A stretch of DNA of 64,000 nt from an uncultured Ferrimonas sp. (GTDB lineage: Bacteria > Pseudomonadota > Gammaproteobacteria > Enterobacterales > Shewanellaceae), in contig NZ_CANLCI010000010.1 of assembly GCF_947489035.1 (NCBI RefSeq), positions 62,001 to 126,000 of the forward strand. The letters are read 5' to 3'. Each line of letters opens with the position of its first letter. The stretch's first letter is position 1. The position numbers and the translations under genes are program-made. The notes below the pieces were generated by a model, which saw only the letters and a list, made by a program, of their open reading frames with translations, was not told the DNA's origin and did no database searches. This document shows, in pieces, positions 43,420 to 52,016 of the stretch.

Positions 43420-44408
43420 GATTTTGTCTCTTGTTCTAGCGGGAAGTGGCAACGGAACGCGTGGCCGTTGACGGTGCGGATCACCGGTGGTTTGACGCAC
43501 TCTTTTTGGGCGTGCGGGCAGCGGGGGCCAAGGCGGCAGCCCACCGGCAGGTGCTGCAACAGCGGCACCGCACCGCGCAAGGCAGGCAGATCGGCTTTTT
43601 TGGTCAGATCCAGCTGGCTGGATAACGAACTGTTCAGCAACGCTTGGGTGTAGGGGTGCTTAAACTGTTCCAGCACTTTTTTGCCGCTGCTGGATTCCAT
43701 CAAATGGCCGCAATAGAGCACGGTTACCCGATCAGACCAGCGCCCGACCGAATGCAGATCGTGGCTGATGAACAAGATGGCGACGTTGTGCAGTTGGTTC
43801 ATCTTCTCCAGCATGCGGAAGATCTGCGCTTGAGTGGCGGTTTCAAGGCCGGTGGTGGGTTCGTCGGCGATGATCAATTTGGGTTTGCGCGCCAACGCCA
43901 TCGCCAGCATCACTTTGTGGGCTTGGCTTTCGGTTAACTCCCACGGGTAGGCTTCCAGCAAGCGGCTGTGATCCTTTACTCCCACTTTGTGCAGCAGTTG
44001 GATCGCCAGTTTGCGTTGCTCACTTTTGCGTTTCCACCAGGGGGTTTCCGCTTTGTGGGGCATCGATTCAATCAACTGCGAGCCAATGTTGGCGGTGGGA
44101 TCCAAGCAGGCGGCGGGCTCTTGGAAGATCATCGCAATTTCGTTGGTCATCAACTGGCGGCGCTCACGATTGGTCATCGCGAGCATGTTTTTGCCGTTCC
44201 AGTTAAGCCGATCCGCTCGAACGTGGGTGCGCCGATCGGTGATCCCCAAAATCGCTTTAGCCAACAAACTTTTGCCCGAACCAGATTCGCCCACTAAGCC
44301 GTGGATCTCCCCTTCCGACATCTTCAGGCTGAATTTTTCCAGCGCTACATAACGGCCGTGGGGGGTATCCAGCTCGATGGTGAGGTTTCGAATATCAAGC
44401 AACTGCAT
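43416..44408 (-). CDS. sapD: Peptide ABC transporter ATP-binding protein SapD
   Basis: A 330-residue ATPase of the Dpp/Opp type. Walker A GESGSGKS is intact, and the signature is ELTESQAHKVMLAMAL, degenerate as in E. coli SapD. Walker B is LIIADEPTTGLE. The C-terminal oligopeptide-transporter extension contains a Cys motif (GCRLGPRCPHAQKEC) that in this family binds an iron-sulfur cluster or metal. Start at ATG 44408 overlaps the sapC stop by one base. In E. coli SapD also supplies ATP-linked support for potassium uptake by Trk; whether that holds here is unknown. Confidence 0.94.
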   Translation of the reverse strand: MQLLDIRNLTIELDTPHGRYVALEKFSLKMSEGEIHGLVGESGSGKSLLAKAILGITDRRTHVRADRLNWNGKNMLAMTNRERRQLMTNEIAMIFQEPAACLDPTANIGSQLIESMPHKAETPWWKRKSEQRKLAIQLLHKVGVKDHSRLLEAYPWELTESQAHKVMLAMALARKPKLIIADEPTTGLETATQAQIFRMLEKMNQLHNVAILFISHDLHSVGRWSDRVTVLYCGHLMESSSGKKVLEQFKHPYTQALLNSSLSSQLDLTKKADLPALRGAVPLLQHLPVGCRLGPRCPHAQKECVKPPVIRTVNGHAFRCHFPLEQETKS

Positions 44409-45298
44409 CAGTCGCGCTCCTCGGTGATGGCATGGCGCAAGCCATCGCCCACTAAGTTGGTGGCCAATACGGCCAGCAAGATGGCGATCCCCGGCATGGC
44501 AACGGTCCAAGGGGCACTGAGCACATTGGCTACGCCGTCGCGCACCATGGCGCCCCATTCTGGTACTGGCGCTTGGGCACCTAAGTTCAGGAACCCTAAG
44601 GCGGCGATGTCCAAAATGGCTGCCGAGAACGTTAAGGTGGTGCGTACCACCATAGTATCGACGATGTTGGGCCAGATGGCGTAACGCAGCAGCTGGTAAC
44701 GGTTGGCGCCATCGAGTTTAGCGGCGATCACGTACTCTTTTTGGCTCTCTTCGTGCACGGCGTTGTGCACGGTGCGGACGATGCTGGGCAGCAGCGCTAA
44801 TCCCACCGCCCAAAAGATGTGGTTCAAACCTTGGCCCAATACGGCCACCACCAGCAGCGCCAGAACCACCGACGGCAGCGACAGCAAAGCATCAAGCAGG
44901 TGGCCTAAAATCGACGCCCGCAAGCCGCGGGCGGTGCCAGACAGGGTGCCGATCATAAAGCCAACGATCACGGTTACCAGTACGATTAAGGCGGCGTAAC
45001 CAAAGGTTAAATGGGCGCCGTGCAGTAAGCGCGACCAGATATCGCGGCCTAAGGCGTCGGTGCCAAAAAAGTATTTTACGTCGCCGTTGGCGTCCCACGA
45101 GGGCGGCGCCAATAGGGTTTGTGAGGCTTGTTCGACCGCACTGAACGGCGCGAGCCAAGGCCCAACCAGAGAGAGCGCGAGCATCAACCCCAGTGCCCAT
45201 AAGCCAATGTAGGCGGATGGGCGGGCGCGGAAGTGGTTCCAGATCTGCGCCCAAGTTGAGGGGATTTTGTCCTCGTAATACAGCTGTGGACTAGCCAT
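44408..45298 (-). CDS. sapC: Peptide ABC transporter permease SapC
   Basis: A 296-residue inner-membrane permease of the DppC/OppC type. It has a cytoplasmic N-terminus, then about six segments, a linker DALGRDIWSRLLHG typical of the subfamily, and the EAA loop EYVIAAKLDGANRYQLLRYAIWP, which contacts the ATPases. With SapB it forms the pore. Its start overlaps the sapB stop by eight bases. Confidence 0.94.
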   Translation of the reverse strand: MASPQLYYEDKIPSTWAQIWNHFRARPSAYIGLWALGLMLALSLVGPWLAPFSAVEQASQTLLAPPSWDANGDVKYFFGTDALGRDIWSRLLHGAHLTFGYAALIVLVTVIVGFMIGTLSGTARGLRASILGHLLDALLSLPSVVLALLVVAVLGQGLNHIFWAVGLALLPSIVRTVHNAVHEESQKEYVIAAKLDGANRYQLLRYAIWPNIVDTMVVRTTLTFSAAILDIAALGFLNLGAQAPVPEWGAMVRDGVANVLSAPWTVAMPGIAILLAVLATNLVGDGLRHAITEERD

Positions 45299-46313
45299 GG
45301 ATCTCCTTACGGCTGACCGGATTAAGCAGGGCGTGGGTCACTTCCAACAGGATGGACAAAATAATGATGAACATCGCCATCACTAAGATCCCACTGTGTA
45401 GGGCGGTGTAATCCCCTTGATAGAGCGATGACAGCAACCAGCTGCCGATCCCCGGCCAGTTAAAGATGGTTTCAACAATCATTAAGGTGGAGGCAATGGG
45501 CCCTAATTGCAGGGTCATGGTGCGAAACATTGGCGACATTGAGTTCGGCATGGCGTGGTTAAACACCAGGCTCCATTTGGCGATCCCCCGCGCTTTTAGA
45601 GCACGAATGTAGGGCTTTTCCATCTCCGCCAACATGCTGACGCGCACGGTGCGGATCACCAAGGTGGTGGGCAGGGCTGCCATCACCATCACGGGCAGCA
45701 CCAAGTGGGCGATGGCGTCGTTCAGTGCCTGCCAGCGCCACGGCTCGCCAGATAAGGGGATATCAATCAGCATAAAGCCGGTGTGGAAGGGCACATCGTA
45801 GAGCAAGTTTAAACGGCCATAAGGGGGCAGCAGATCCAGATCCAAACCGAAGGTGATCAGCAGCAACAGCCCCAACCAAAACGCCGGTAAACTGAAGCCC
45901 AGCAGGGTGATGGCCCACAGTATTTTGGGCCACAAGCCAGACCGGCCAGCGGCGATAACGCCCAGCGGTACGCCCAACGCCAAGGCGATAAACAGGGCGA
46001 TGGCGGTCAGTTCTACGGTGGCGGGCACCGCTTGGCGTAGCTCGACGGCAATGGGCTGGCCAGAGGCTTGGGATAAGCCTAAATCGCCGCTTAAGCGGTT
46101 ACGAACAAAGGCTAAGTAGCCTTGGGCTACGTTACTGTCGAGCTGATATTTTTCTACGATGGCAGCGCGTTGCGGTTCGGTGGGGTTGGTGTAACCACTG
46201 AGGTTGGTGACCGGATCGCCGGGCATGTGTAAGGTGGCGCTGTAGATCAGCCCCATCAGCACCAGACTGGTCAGCACCAACAGATTCAGGCGCCGGATCA
46301 AATAGGTAATCAC
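45291..46313 (-). CDS. sapB: Peptide ABC transporter permease SapB
   Basis: A 340-residue permease of the DppB/OppB type, six membrane segments, EAA loop KPYIRALKARGIAKWSLVFNHAMPN. The start is GTG at 46313, which overlaps the sapA stop (GTGA); no ATG offers a better N-terminus, and MITYLIRRLNLLVL is the family start. It forms the channel with SapC. Confidence 0.94.
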   Translation of the reverse strand: MITYLIRRLNLLVLTSLVLMGLIYSATLHMPGDPVTNLSGYTNPTEPQRAAIVEKYQLDSNVAQGYLAFVRNRLSGDLGLSQASGQPIAVELRQAVPATVELTAIALFIALALGVPLGVIAAGRSGLWPKILWAITLLGFSLPAFWLGLLLLITFGLDLDLLPPYGRLNLLYDVPFHTGFMLIDIPLSGEPWRWQALNDAIAHLVLPVMVMAALPTTLVIRTVRVSMLAEMEKPYIRALKARGIAKWSLVFNHAMPNSMSPMFRTMTLQLGPIASTLMIVETIFNWPGIGSWLLSSLYQGDYTALHSGILVMAMFIIILSILLEVTHALLNPVSRKEIHG

Positions 46314-47914
46314 AGTGCCTCCTTACCAACGGTAGAGAAGTCGATGCCGCCGCTGATGTGCAGCATCCGGCCTTGCCAGTGGCGTTTGCGCCCCAAAATG
46401 CGGCTGGCGTGGGCTAACGGCACCAAAGGGGTTTGTTGCTGCAGTTGATATTCCAACTGGCTGTAAAGCAACTGACGCTGCTGTGGATCGCGGCTTTCGC
46501 GAGCTTGGGCCATCAGCTGATCGAACTTAGGATCACACCAACGGGCGCGGTTAGAGCCATAAGCCAATGCCGAGCAGCTCAGCAGAGGGCTAAAGAAGTT
46601 ATCGGGATCGAGGTTGTCGGCAGACCAACCAATCAACACTGAATCGTACTCCCCCAGCTGCAAGAGCTGTAAAAAGCGGCCCCAGTCGTAACTGACGATG
46701 TTGGCGCTTACGCCAATGCGGGCCAAATCCTGTTGGATAAGCTCTGCGCTTTTCATGGCGTCGGGGTTGTAGATGCGCCCCACGGGCACCGCCCAAATGT
46801 CGATGCTGATGGGGCCAACGTTGGCTTGTTCTAGCAAGCGTTTGGCTTGGGCTGGATCGTGCTCAATGGCGGGCAGGTTAGGATCGTAGGCCCAAGAGAT
46901 GGGGGGGAGCATCCCTTTGGCCATCACGGCGGTGTTGTGGTACACCGCTTTCAAAATGCGGCGTTTGTCCACGGCCAGATTCAGCGCTTTGCGTACCTTG
47001 GGATCGTTAAACGGCGCTTTATTGGTGTTAAAGGCCCAGTAGGCCACATTGAGTCCCGGCATCACGTCCAACGCGAGGTCGTCGTAGCTTTGAATGGTGC
47101 CCAACTCGCTGATTTGCGGCAAGGCGGCCACGTCGCAATCGCCGCCAATCAGCTTAATCACGCGGGAAGAGGCCGACGGGGTGATGTCGAACACCAACTG
47201 ATCCAAACGCGCTAACGGGCCCCAATACTGGTTGTGGCGATCGTAACGGATGTATTGGTTGCGAACGTAGTTACGCAGTTTAAATGGACCGGTGCCGATG
47301 GGCTTGGCGTCCAGCAGTTCTGGCGTACCCGCCGCCAATTGGCTTAGGCCATACTCTTGCGACAAGATCACCGCAAAGTCGGTGGCTATCTCGGCCAAAA
47401 AGTTGGGCCGCGGCTGCTGCAGTTCAAATCGAACTTGGTCATCGGCCACCCGCACTAACTTCAGGCCAATATGATCTAAATCGATGCTTTGGAAAAAGGG
47501 GTAACGGGCGCCGCCAATCTGGTGATAGGGGTGGGATCGCTTGAGCCACCGTTCGAAACTGAACAGCACGTCGTCGGCGTTAAAGGCGCGGCTGGGCTGA
47601 AAGTAATCGGTACGATGAAATTGCACCTGTTGGCGCAGCGTAAACAGGTACTGCCGGCCATCGGCGCTGATCTGCCAATCCACCGCCAGTTCGGGCAGCA
47701 GCTCGCCGGTTTCCGGATCGATCTGGATTAAGCGGTTGTATAACTGCTTAGCGGTGGCGTCGATGGCGGTGCCAGAGACGGTTTTTTGAGGGTTGAAGGT
47801 TTCAGGATCCCCTTCAGAGCAATACACCAATCCATTATCGATGTATTGCTGTTGTTCGCTGCAACCGACAACGAACAACATAAGCAAGGCTATAAGTAGC
47901 CGCGACTTGGCCAT
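46310..47914 (-). CDS. sapA: Peptide-binding protein SapA, lipoprotein form
   Basis: A 534-residue solute-binding protein of the SBP_5 family that presents peptides to SapBC; in pathogens it binds antimicrobial peptides. Wording agrees with SapA: GLVYCSEGDPETFNPQKTVSGT, IGTGPFKLRNYVRNQYIRYDRH, PGLNVAYWAFNTNKAPFNDPKVRKAL. Unlike E. coli SapA it has a lipobox (FVVGC, Cys18), so it should be tethered to the membrane. It is the first gene of sapABCDF; pspF ends 55 bases upstream of its start in the same direction. Confidence 0.94.
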   Translation of the reverse strand: MAKSRLLIALLMLFVVGCSEQQQYIDNGLVYCSEGDPETFNPQKTVSGTAIDATAKQLYNRLIQIDPETGELLPELAVDWQISADGRQYLFTLRQQVQFHRTDYFQPSRAFNADDVLFSFERWLKRSHPYHQIGGARYPFFQSIDLDHIGLKLVRVADDQVRFELQQPRPNFLAEIATDFAVILSQEYGLSQLAAGTPELLDAKPIGTGPFKLRNYVRNQYIRYDRHNQYWGPLARLDQLVFDITPSASSRVIKLIGGDCDVAALPQISELGTIQSYDDLALDVMPGLNVAYWAFNTNKAPFNDPKVRKALNLAVDKRRILKAVYHNTAVMAKGMLPPISWAYDPNLPAIEHDPAQAKRLLEQANVGPISIDIWAVPVGRIYNPDAMKSAELIQQDLARIGVSANIVSYDWGRFLQLLQLGEYDSVLIGWSADNLDPDNFFSPLLSCSALAYGSNRARWCDPKFDQLMAQARESRDPQQRQLLYSQLEYQLQQQTPLVPLAHASRILGRKRHWQGRMLHISGGIDFSTVGKEAL

Positions 47915-47969
47915 GATATTGATTCACAACTTATTGATCCGCGTAGTCTAGCAGGGCGGGGTGGGGGGC

Positions 47970-49040
47970 TCAATTTTCCTGAGCCAACATGTCGTATTTC
48001 TTCAAAATACCGCGCAGTTGATGGTAGGTCAGCCCCAAGAGCTCGGCGCTTTTCTTCTGGTTGTATTGGCTGTGTACCAACGCTTGCTGCAGTAAGTTGC
48101 GTTCGCTGTCTTGGCACACCTGCTTAAAGTCTAGCGGGAACTGAATGTGGCCACTGCCATTGACCTTAACGGCGGCTGGTGCGGCGGCCTCATTGCTGGT
48201 TGCGGTTTGGGCGGGCTCGCTGCTGCGATCCTCGGTGTGCACCATCTGCGTTGGCCGCCATGGCGACTCAAACGGATCCAGTACAATCTCTTGCAGTGGG
48301 ATATGAATGTTGCTGTGGCGGTAAACGCTGCGCTCAATCACGTTCTTTAATTCCCGCACGTTGCCTGGCCACGGATAGGCCATTAGGGTTTTTTGAGCGT
48401 TGCTGCTAAAGCCAGCAAACAGCTCTAACCCAAGTTGACGGGTCATCTGCATGGCGAAGTGATCCGCCAAAATCAGGATATCTTCTTTACGCACCCGCAG
48501 TGGCGGCAGGGTGATCACGTCAAAGGCAAGGCGATCCAGCAGATCCGCGCGAAATTTGCCCTGTGCCGCCAGCTGAGGCAGATCTTCGTTGGTGGCACAA
48601 ACTAAGCGCACATCGCTGCGGACGGTGCGGGTGCCGCCAACCCGTTCAAATTCGCCGTACTCGATCACTCGCAACAGCTTCTCTTGCACCAAGCCCGAGG
48701 TGTTGGCGAGCTCATCCAGAAACAAGGTGCCTTTATCGGCGCGCTCAAATCGGCCTTCATGGCGCTTACTGGCCCCGGTGAAGGCGCCGGACTCATGGCC
48801 AAACAGTTCGCTTTCTAATAGGTTCTCGTTCAGGGCGGCACAGTTCAGTTTGACGTAATTCTGTTCCCAGCGGCTGGAGAGAAAGTGCAAGCGTTCGGCG
48901 ATCAGTTCTTTCCCGGTGCCCCGTTCACCGATGATCAGCACCGGTTTAGTTAAGGGGGCAACTTTCGATACGTGTTCTAGCACTTCATGGAAGGCGGCAG
49001 ATTGGCCAATTAAATTATTGGCTTGGCGATTTGATGACAT
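47970..49040 (-). CDS. pspF: Sigma-54 activator PspF
   Basis: A 356-residue enhancer-binding protein that activates the phage-shock genes with sigma-54 RNA polymerase. It lacks a receiver domain, as PspF does. The AAA+ domain has Walker A GERGTGKE, the sigma-54 loop SGAFTGA and Walker B GTLFLDELAN; the C-terminal Fis-type HTH is SAELLGLTYHQLRGILKKY. Between them is a long Ala/Pro linker. PspA inhibits it by direct binding. It is divergent from pspA and precedes sapA on the same strand without a visible terminator. Confidence 0.95.
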   Translation of the reverse strand: MSSNRQANNLIGQSAAFHEVLEHVSKVAPLTKPVLIIGERGTGKELIAERLHFLSSRWEQNYVKLNCAALNENLLESELFGHESGAFTGASKRHEGRFERADKGTLFLDELANTSGLVQEKLLRVIEYGEFERVGGTRTVRSDVRLVCATNEDLPQLAAQGKFRADLLDRLAFDVITLPPLRVRKEDILILADHFAMQMTRQLGLELFAGFSSNAQKTLMAYPWPGNVRELKNVIERSVYRHSNIHIPLQEIVLDPFESPWRPTQMVHTEDRSSEPAQTATSNEAAAPAAVKVNGSGHIQFPLDFKQVCQDSERNLLQQALVHSQYNQKKSAELLGLTYHQLRGILKKYDMLAQEN

Positions 49041-49153
49041 CCGTGCTCTCGCGTGGTTAATTTCACTATCCAGTGGTGAAATCCATAATATGGACTTGAG
49101 CTGAAAAAACCACCATTAATGCTATTTCTTTCAAAAACAATAACTTAAAAACT

Positions 49154-49169
49154 TGGCACGGGATCTGAA
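49154..49169 (+). promoter_or_regulatory. Sigma-54 promoter of pspA
   Basis: TGGCACG (49154-49160) is a perfect -24 element; after four bases CTGAA stands at the -12 position, a weak match to TTGCA. Transcription would start near 49180, about 30 bases before the pspA ATG. PspF would activate it from sites farther upstream. Confidence 0.8.
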
Positions 49170-49211
49170 TAGGATTGGTCGAGGGCAACACTTTTTAAGA
49201 GGATTCAAATT

Positions 49212-49880
49212 ATGGGCATTTTCTCTCGTTTCGCAGATATCGTGAACTCGAACTTAAGTTCACTGCTGGATAAAGCTGAAGATCCAGAAAAAATGGTGCG
49301 GTTGATCATTCAAGAGATGGAAGACACGTTAGTTGAAGTTCGTTCCACCTCGGCACGGATCTTAGCCGATAAGAAAGAATCACTGCGTCGCATCCAACGT
49401 GCGGAAGCACAGGTACAAGATTGGCAGGCAAAAGCCGAGTTGGCGTTGTCGAAAGGGCGTGAAGATTTAGCCCGTGCCGCCTTGAGCGAAAAGCAAAACG
49501 CCGCTGAAATGGTGGATGCGATTAAGCAAGAGCTGGTGACCATCGAACAGCAACTGGAGCGCTTGAAAGAGGAAGTGGCGCAGCTGCAAGATAAGCTTAA
49601 CGATGCTCGTGCGCGTCAAAAGACCATCATCATGCGTAAGCAAGCGGCGACTTCCCGTTTGGATGTACGCAAACAGTTGGACACCAACAAGATCGATCAA
49701 GCAATGAGCCGCTTTGAACAATACGAGCGCCGCGTTGAAGGGATCGAATCCGAAGTGGAAGCGTACCAAATGACTCAACCGAAAGGTCTGCAAGATGAGT
49801 TTGCAGCGCTGGAAGCAGAAGATAAAGTTAATCAAGAGCTTGAAGCTCTGAAAAAAAGCATGGCCAAGAAAGAAGCCTGA
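49212..49880 (+). CDS. pspA: Phage shock protein PspA
   Basis: A 222-residue coiled-coil protein of the ESCRT-III/PspA/Vipp1 class. It assembles on stressed inner membrane and, when free, inhibits PspF. MGIFSRFADIVNSNLSSLLDKAEDPEKMVRLIIQEMEDTLVEVRS is the family N-terminus with its amphipathic helix. AGAGGA lies nine bases before the ATG. First gene of pspABC under the sigma-54 promoter. Confidence 0.97.
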   Translation: MGIFSRFADIVNSNLSSLLDKAEDPEKMVRLIIQEMEDTLVEVRSTSARILADKKESLRRIQRAEAQVQDWQAKAELALSKGREDLARAALSEKQNAAEMVDAIKQELVTIEQQLERLKEEVAQLQDKLNDARARQKTIIMRKQAATSRLDVRKQLDTNKIDQAMSRFEQYERRVEGIESEVEAYQMTQPKGLQDEFAALEAEDKVNQELEALKKSMAKKEA

Positions 49881-49908
49881 TCTGATCACACGGTAGAGGA
49901 AGAGACAT

Positions 49909-50154
49909 ATGGAAGACCTAGTAGTCCTGTTGATTGCGCCACTGATTGTCTTCACGATTTTTGTGGCGCCAATTTGGCTCATCCTGCATTACCGCAGCAA
50001 GAAGCAGATCACTCAGGGGTTAACCGACGAAGAGTATCAGCAATTGAATGAGCTGCTGGGACGTGCAGATAAGATGTCGGAACGTGTTGATAGCCTCGAG
50101 CGTATTCTTGATGCTGAAGCACCAGAATGGAGACGCAAACATGAACACCAATAA
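49909..50154 (+). CDS. pspB: Phage shock protein PspB
   Basis: An 81-residue inner-membrane protein: one helix (VVLLIAPLIVFTIFVAPIWLI), then WLILHYRSKKQ and a short coiled coil (LGRADKMSERVDSLERILD). With PspC it relieves PspA's inhibition of PspF when the membrane is stressed. It overlaps pspC by 14 bases. Confidence 0.95.
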   Translation: MEDLVVLLIAPLIVFTIFVAPIWLILHYRSKKQITQGLTDEEYQQLNELLGRADKMSERVDSLERILDAEAPEWRRKHEHQ

Positions 50155-50533
50155 CCAAAAAGAGCCGCTTTATCGGATCCCCAGTCAAGGCAAAGTGGCC
50201 GGAGTCTGTGCCGGCATCGCTGAACGCTTTAACTTGGAAGTTTGGTTAGTACGTATCGTGACGCTGTCGGCCATGATCCTTACTGGGGTGTTCAGTTTCG
50301 TGTTACTGGGGTATGTGGTGGCGTGGGTGTTGTTAGACAAAAAGCCCGAAGCGCAGCCCATTCACCGAGCTGAAGTGAAAACCAAGGTATGGCAAGCGGG
50401 CGAGTCTCCACGCAATGCGTTTCGCGACATCAACAGCAAGTTTCGTTCGTTGGAACTGCGGATCCGCAACCTTGAACGCTTTGTGACTTCCGATGCGTAT
50501 CATCTTGGCCGTGAGATCGACAATTTGAAATAA
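50141..50533 (+). CDS. pspC: Phage shock protein PspC
   Basis: A 130-residue inner-membrane sensor with the PspC domain (LYRIPSQGKVAGVCAGIAERFNLEVWLVRIV) and one to two membrane segments (VTLSAMILTGVFSFVLLGYVVAWVLL), then a helical tail. ATG 50141 overlaps pspB; the longer frame from 50048 is in the wrong register for the family. There is no pspD or pspE next to it. Confidence 0.95.
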   Translation: MNTNNQKEPLYRIPSQGKVAGVCAGIAERFNLEVWLVRIVTLSAMILTGVFSFVLLGYVVAWVLLDKKPEAQPIHRAEVKTKVWQAGESPRNAFRDINSKFRSLELRIRNLERFVTSDAYHLGREIDNLK

Positions 50534-50583
50534 CCCAAAAATCGCAATCAATGCTATTGCGAATGGGTAAGCCCTCTTAAGAT

Positions 50584-50606
50584 GGGAGCCATTGGCTCCC
50601 TTTTTT
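50584..50606 (+). terminator. Terminator of pspABC
   Basis: GGGAGCC (50584-50590), loop ATT, GGCTCCC (50594-50600) and six T residues. It lies 50 bases past pspC and just before ycjX. Confidence 0.88.
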
Positions 50607-50627
50607 ATGTTAATGGATCATGCGGTA

Positions 50628-52016
50628 ATGGTTAGTGTTACGCCCCACCTAAAGCGGTTTGGAAAACAGTTAGAGCAGATCGCCTATCGCGGTTTGGATC
50701 AGCATTTGCGTGTGGGCATTACTGGGTTGTCTCGGGCGGGTAAAACCGCGCTGATCACCTCGCTGGTGCATCAGCTCACTCATGCAACGGCCAATCAGCT
50801 ACCCATGTGGCAGGCGTTGGCGCAAGGGCGGATCCTAGGAGTGCAGCGCCAGCCCCAGCCGGATTTAACCATGCTGCCGTTTGATTACGATGGCGCGATG
50901 GCGTCATTAACCGCCGAGCCCCCCTGCTGGCCGGAATCCACCAAGGGGTTAGCGGAGATCCGTTTGGCGATTCGGTTTGAGCCCCAAGGCGGGCTGAAAC
51001 GGCAGCTGGCCGATCACTTTACGCTGTACTTGGATCTGGTGGATTACCCCGGTGAATGGCTGCTGGATCTGCCGCTACTGGAGCTGGATTACCAGCGTTG
51101 GTGCCAGCAGCAGTGGCAGTGGTTAAGCCAAGCCTGTTGGGCCGAACCCAGCCAAGAGTGGCGGCAACACAGCGGCAGCGTAACGGTTGCGGATGAAGCC
51201 CAAGTGGCGCAGGTGGCTGACGCCTATGCTCAGTTGCTGCAGCGGCTGCGTTTTGATCATGGTGCTACTTACTTACAGCCGGGACGGGCGCTGCTGCCGG
51301 GGGATCTAGCCGGTACGCCGATTTTAGCGTTCTATCCGCAAGATCCTGCCGAGCATGATCCGCAATCGGCATTAACCCAGATGCTCGAACGCCGTTTTGA
51401 AGCGTATAAAGCTCAGGTCGTGAAGCCGTTTTATCGCAATCACTTTGCTCAGTTTGATCGGCAAATTGTGTTGGTGGATTCGCTGGCGGCGCTGAATCAT
51501 GGCCGTGCTCAGGTTGAGCAGATGAGCCAATCCTTACAGGCGGTGCTGCAAAGCTTTCACTATGGTCCTGGCTCGCTGTTAAAGCGCTTGTTGTCGCCTC
51601 AAATCGACAAATTACTGTTTGTGGCAGGCAAAGCGGATCACATCAGCATCGATCAGCACAGCAATTTACTGGCCTTGACCGATCAGCTGATGGGGGCCAG
51701 TGGCAAGCGAGTGCGCTTTAGCGGAGCCAAATCGGAAAGCATGGTGCTGAGCGCCATCCGTGCTAGCGAGCAAGGACAGGTGGATGATGGCAGCGGGCCG
51801 GTGGCGGTGATCCGTGGCACCGACATGAACAATCAACCGCTATTGCGTTTTCCTGGCGAAGTGCCAAAACAGCTGCCCAAGGGGCAATTTTGGCAGCAGC
51901 AAGGGTTTAACTTCACCCCGCTGGCGCCACCCCGTGGGTTAACCAGCGATGGTCCGATGCCACACATGCGCATGGATCATCTGATTGATTGGATGTTGGG
52001 GGACAAACTGACATGA
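50628..52016 (+). CDS. ycjX: YcjX-like P-loop protein (DUF463)
   Basis: A 462-residue P-loop protein of the YcjX family, associated with the Psp regulon in enterobacteria; recent structures show a GTPase-like fold. Walker A is GLSRAGKTAL, and DYPGEWLLDLPLL is a family block. The role is probably in membrane-stress response. The start is not certain: ATG 50607, 50613 and 50628 are all open; 50628 gives MVSVTPHLKRFGKQLEQIAYRGLDQHLR, closest to the family N-terminus. The start at 50607 would lie directly on the terminator's T tract. It overlaps ycjF by four bases (ATGA). Confidence 0.88.
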   Translation: MVSVTPHLKRFGKQLEQIAYRGLDQHLRVGITGLSRAGKTALITSLVHQLTHATANQLPMWQALAQGRILGVQRQPQPDLTMLPFDYDGAMASLTAEPPCWPESTKGLAEIRLAIRFEPQGGLKRQLADHFTLYLDLVDYPGEWLLDLPLLELDYQRWCQQQWQWLSQACWAEPSQEWRQHSGSVTVADEAQVAQVADAYAQLLQRLRFDHGATYLQPGRALLPGDLAGTPILAFYPQDPAEHDPQSALTQMLERRFEAYKAQVVKPFYRNHFAQFDRQIVLVDSLAALNHGRAQVEQMSQSLQAVLQSFHYGPGSLLKRLLSPQIDKLLFVAGKADHISIDQHSNLLALTDQLMGASGKRVRFSGAKSESMVLSAIRASEQGQVDDGSGPVAVIRGTDMNNQPLLRFPGEVPKQLPKGQFWQQQGFNFTPLAPPRGLTSDGPMPHMRMDHLIDWMLGDKLT

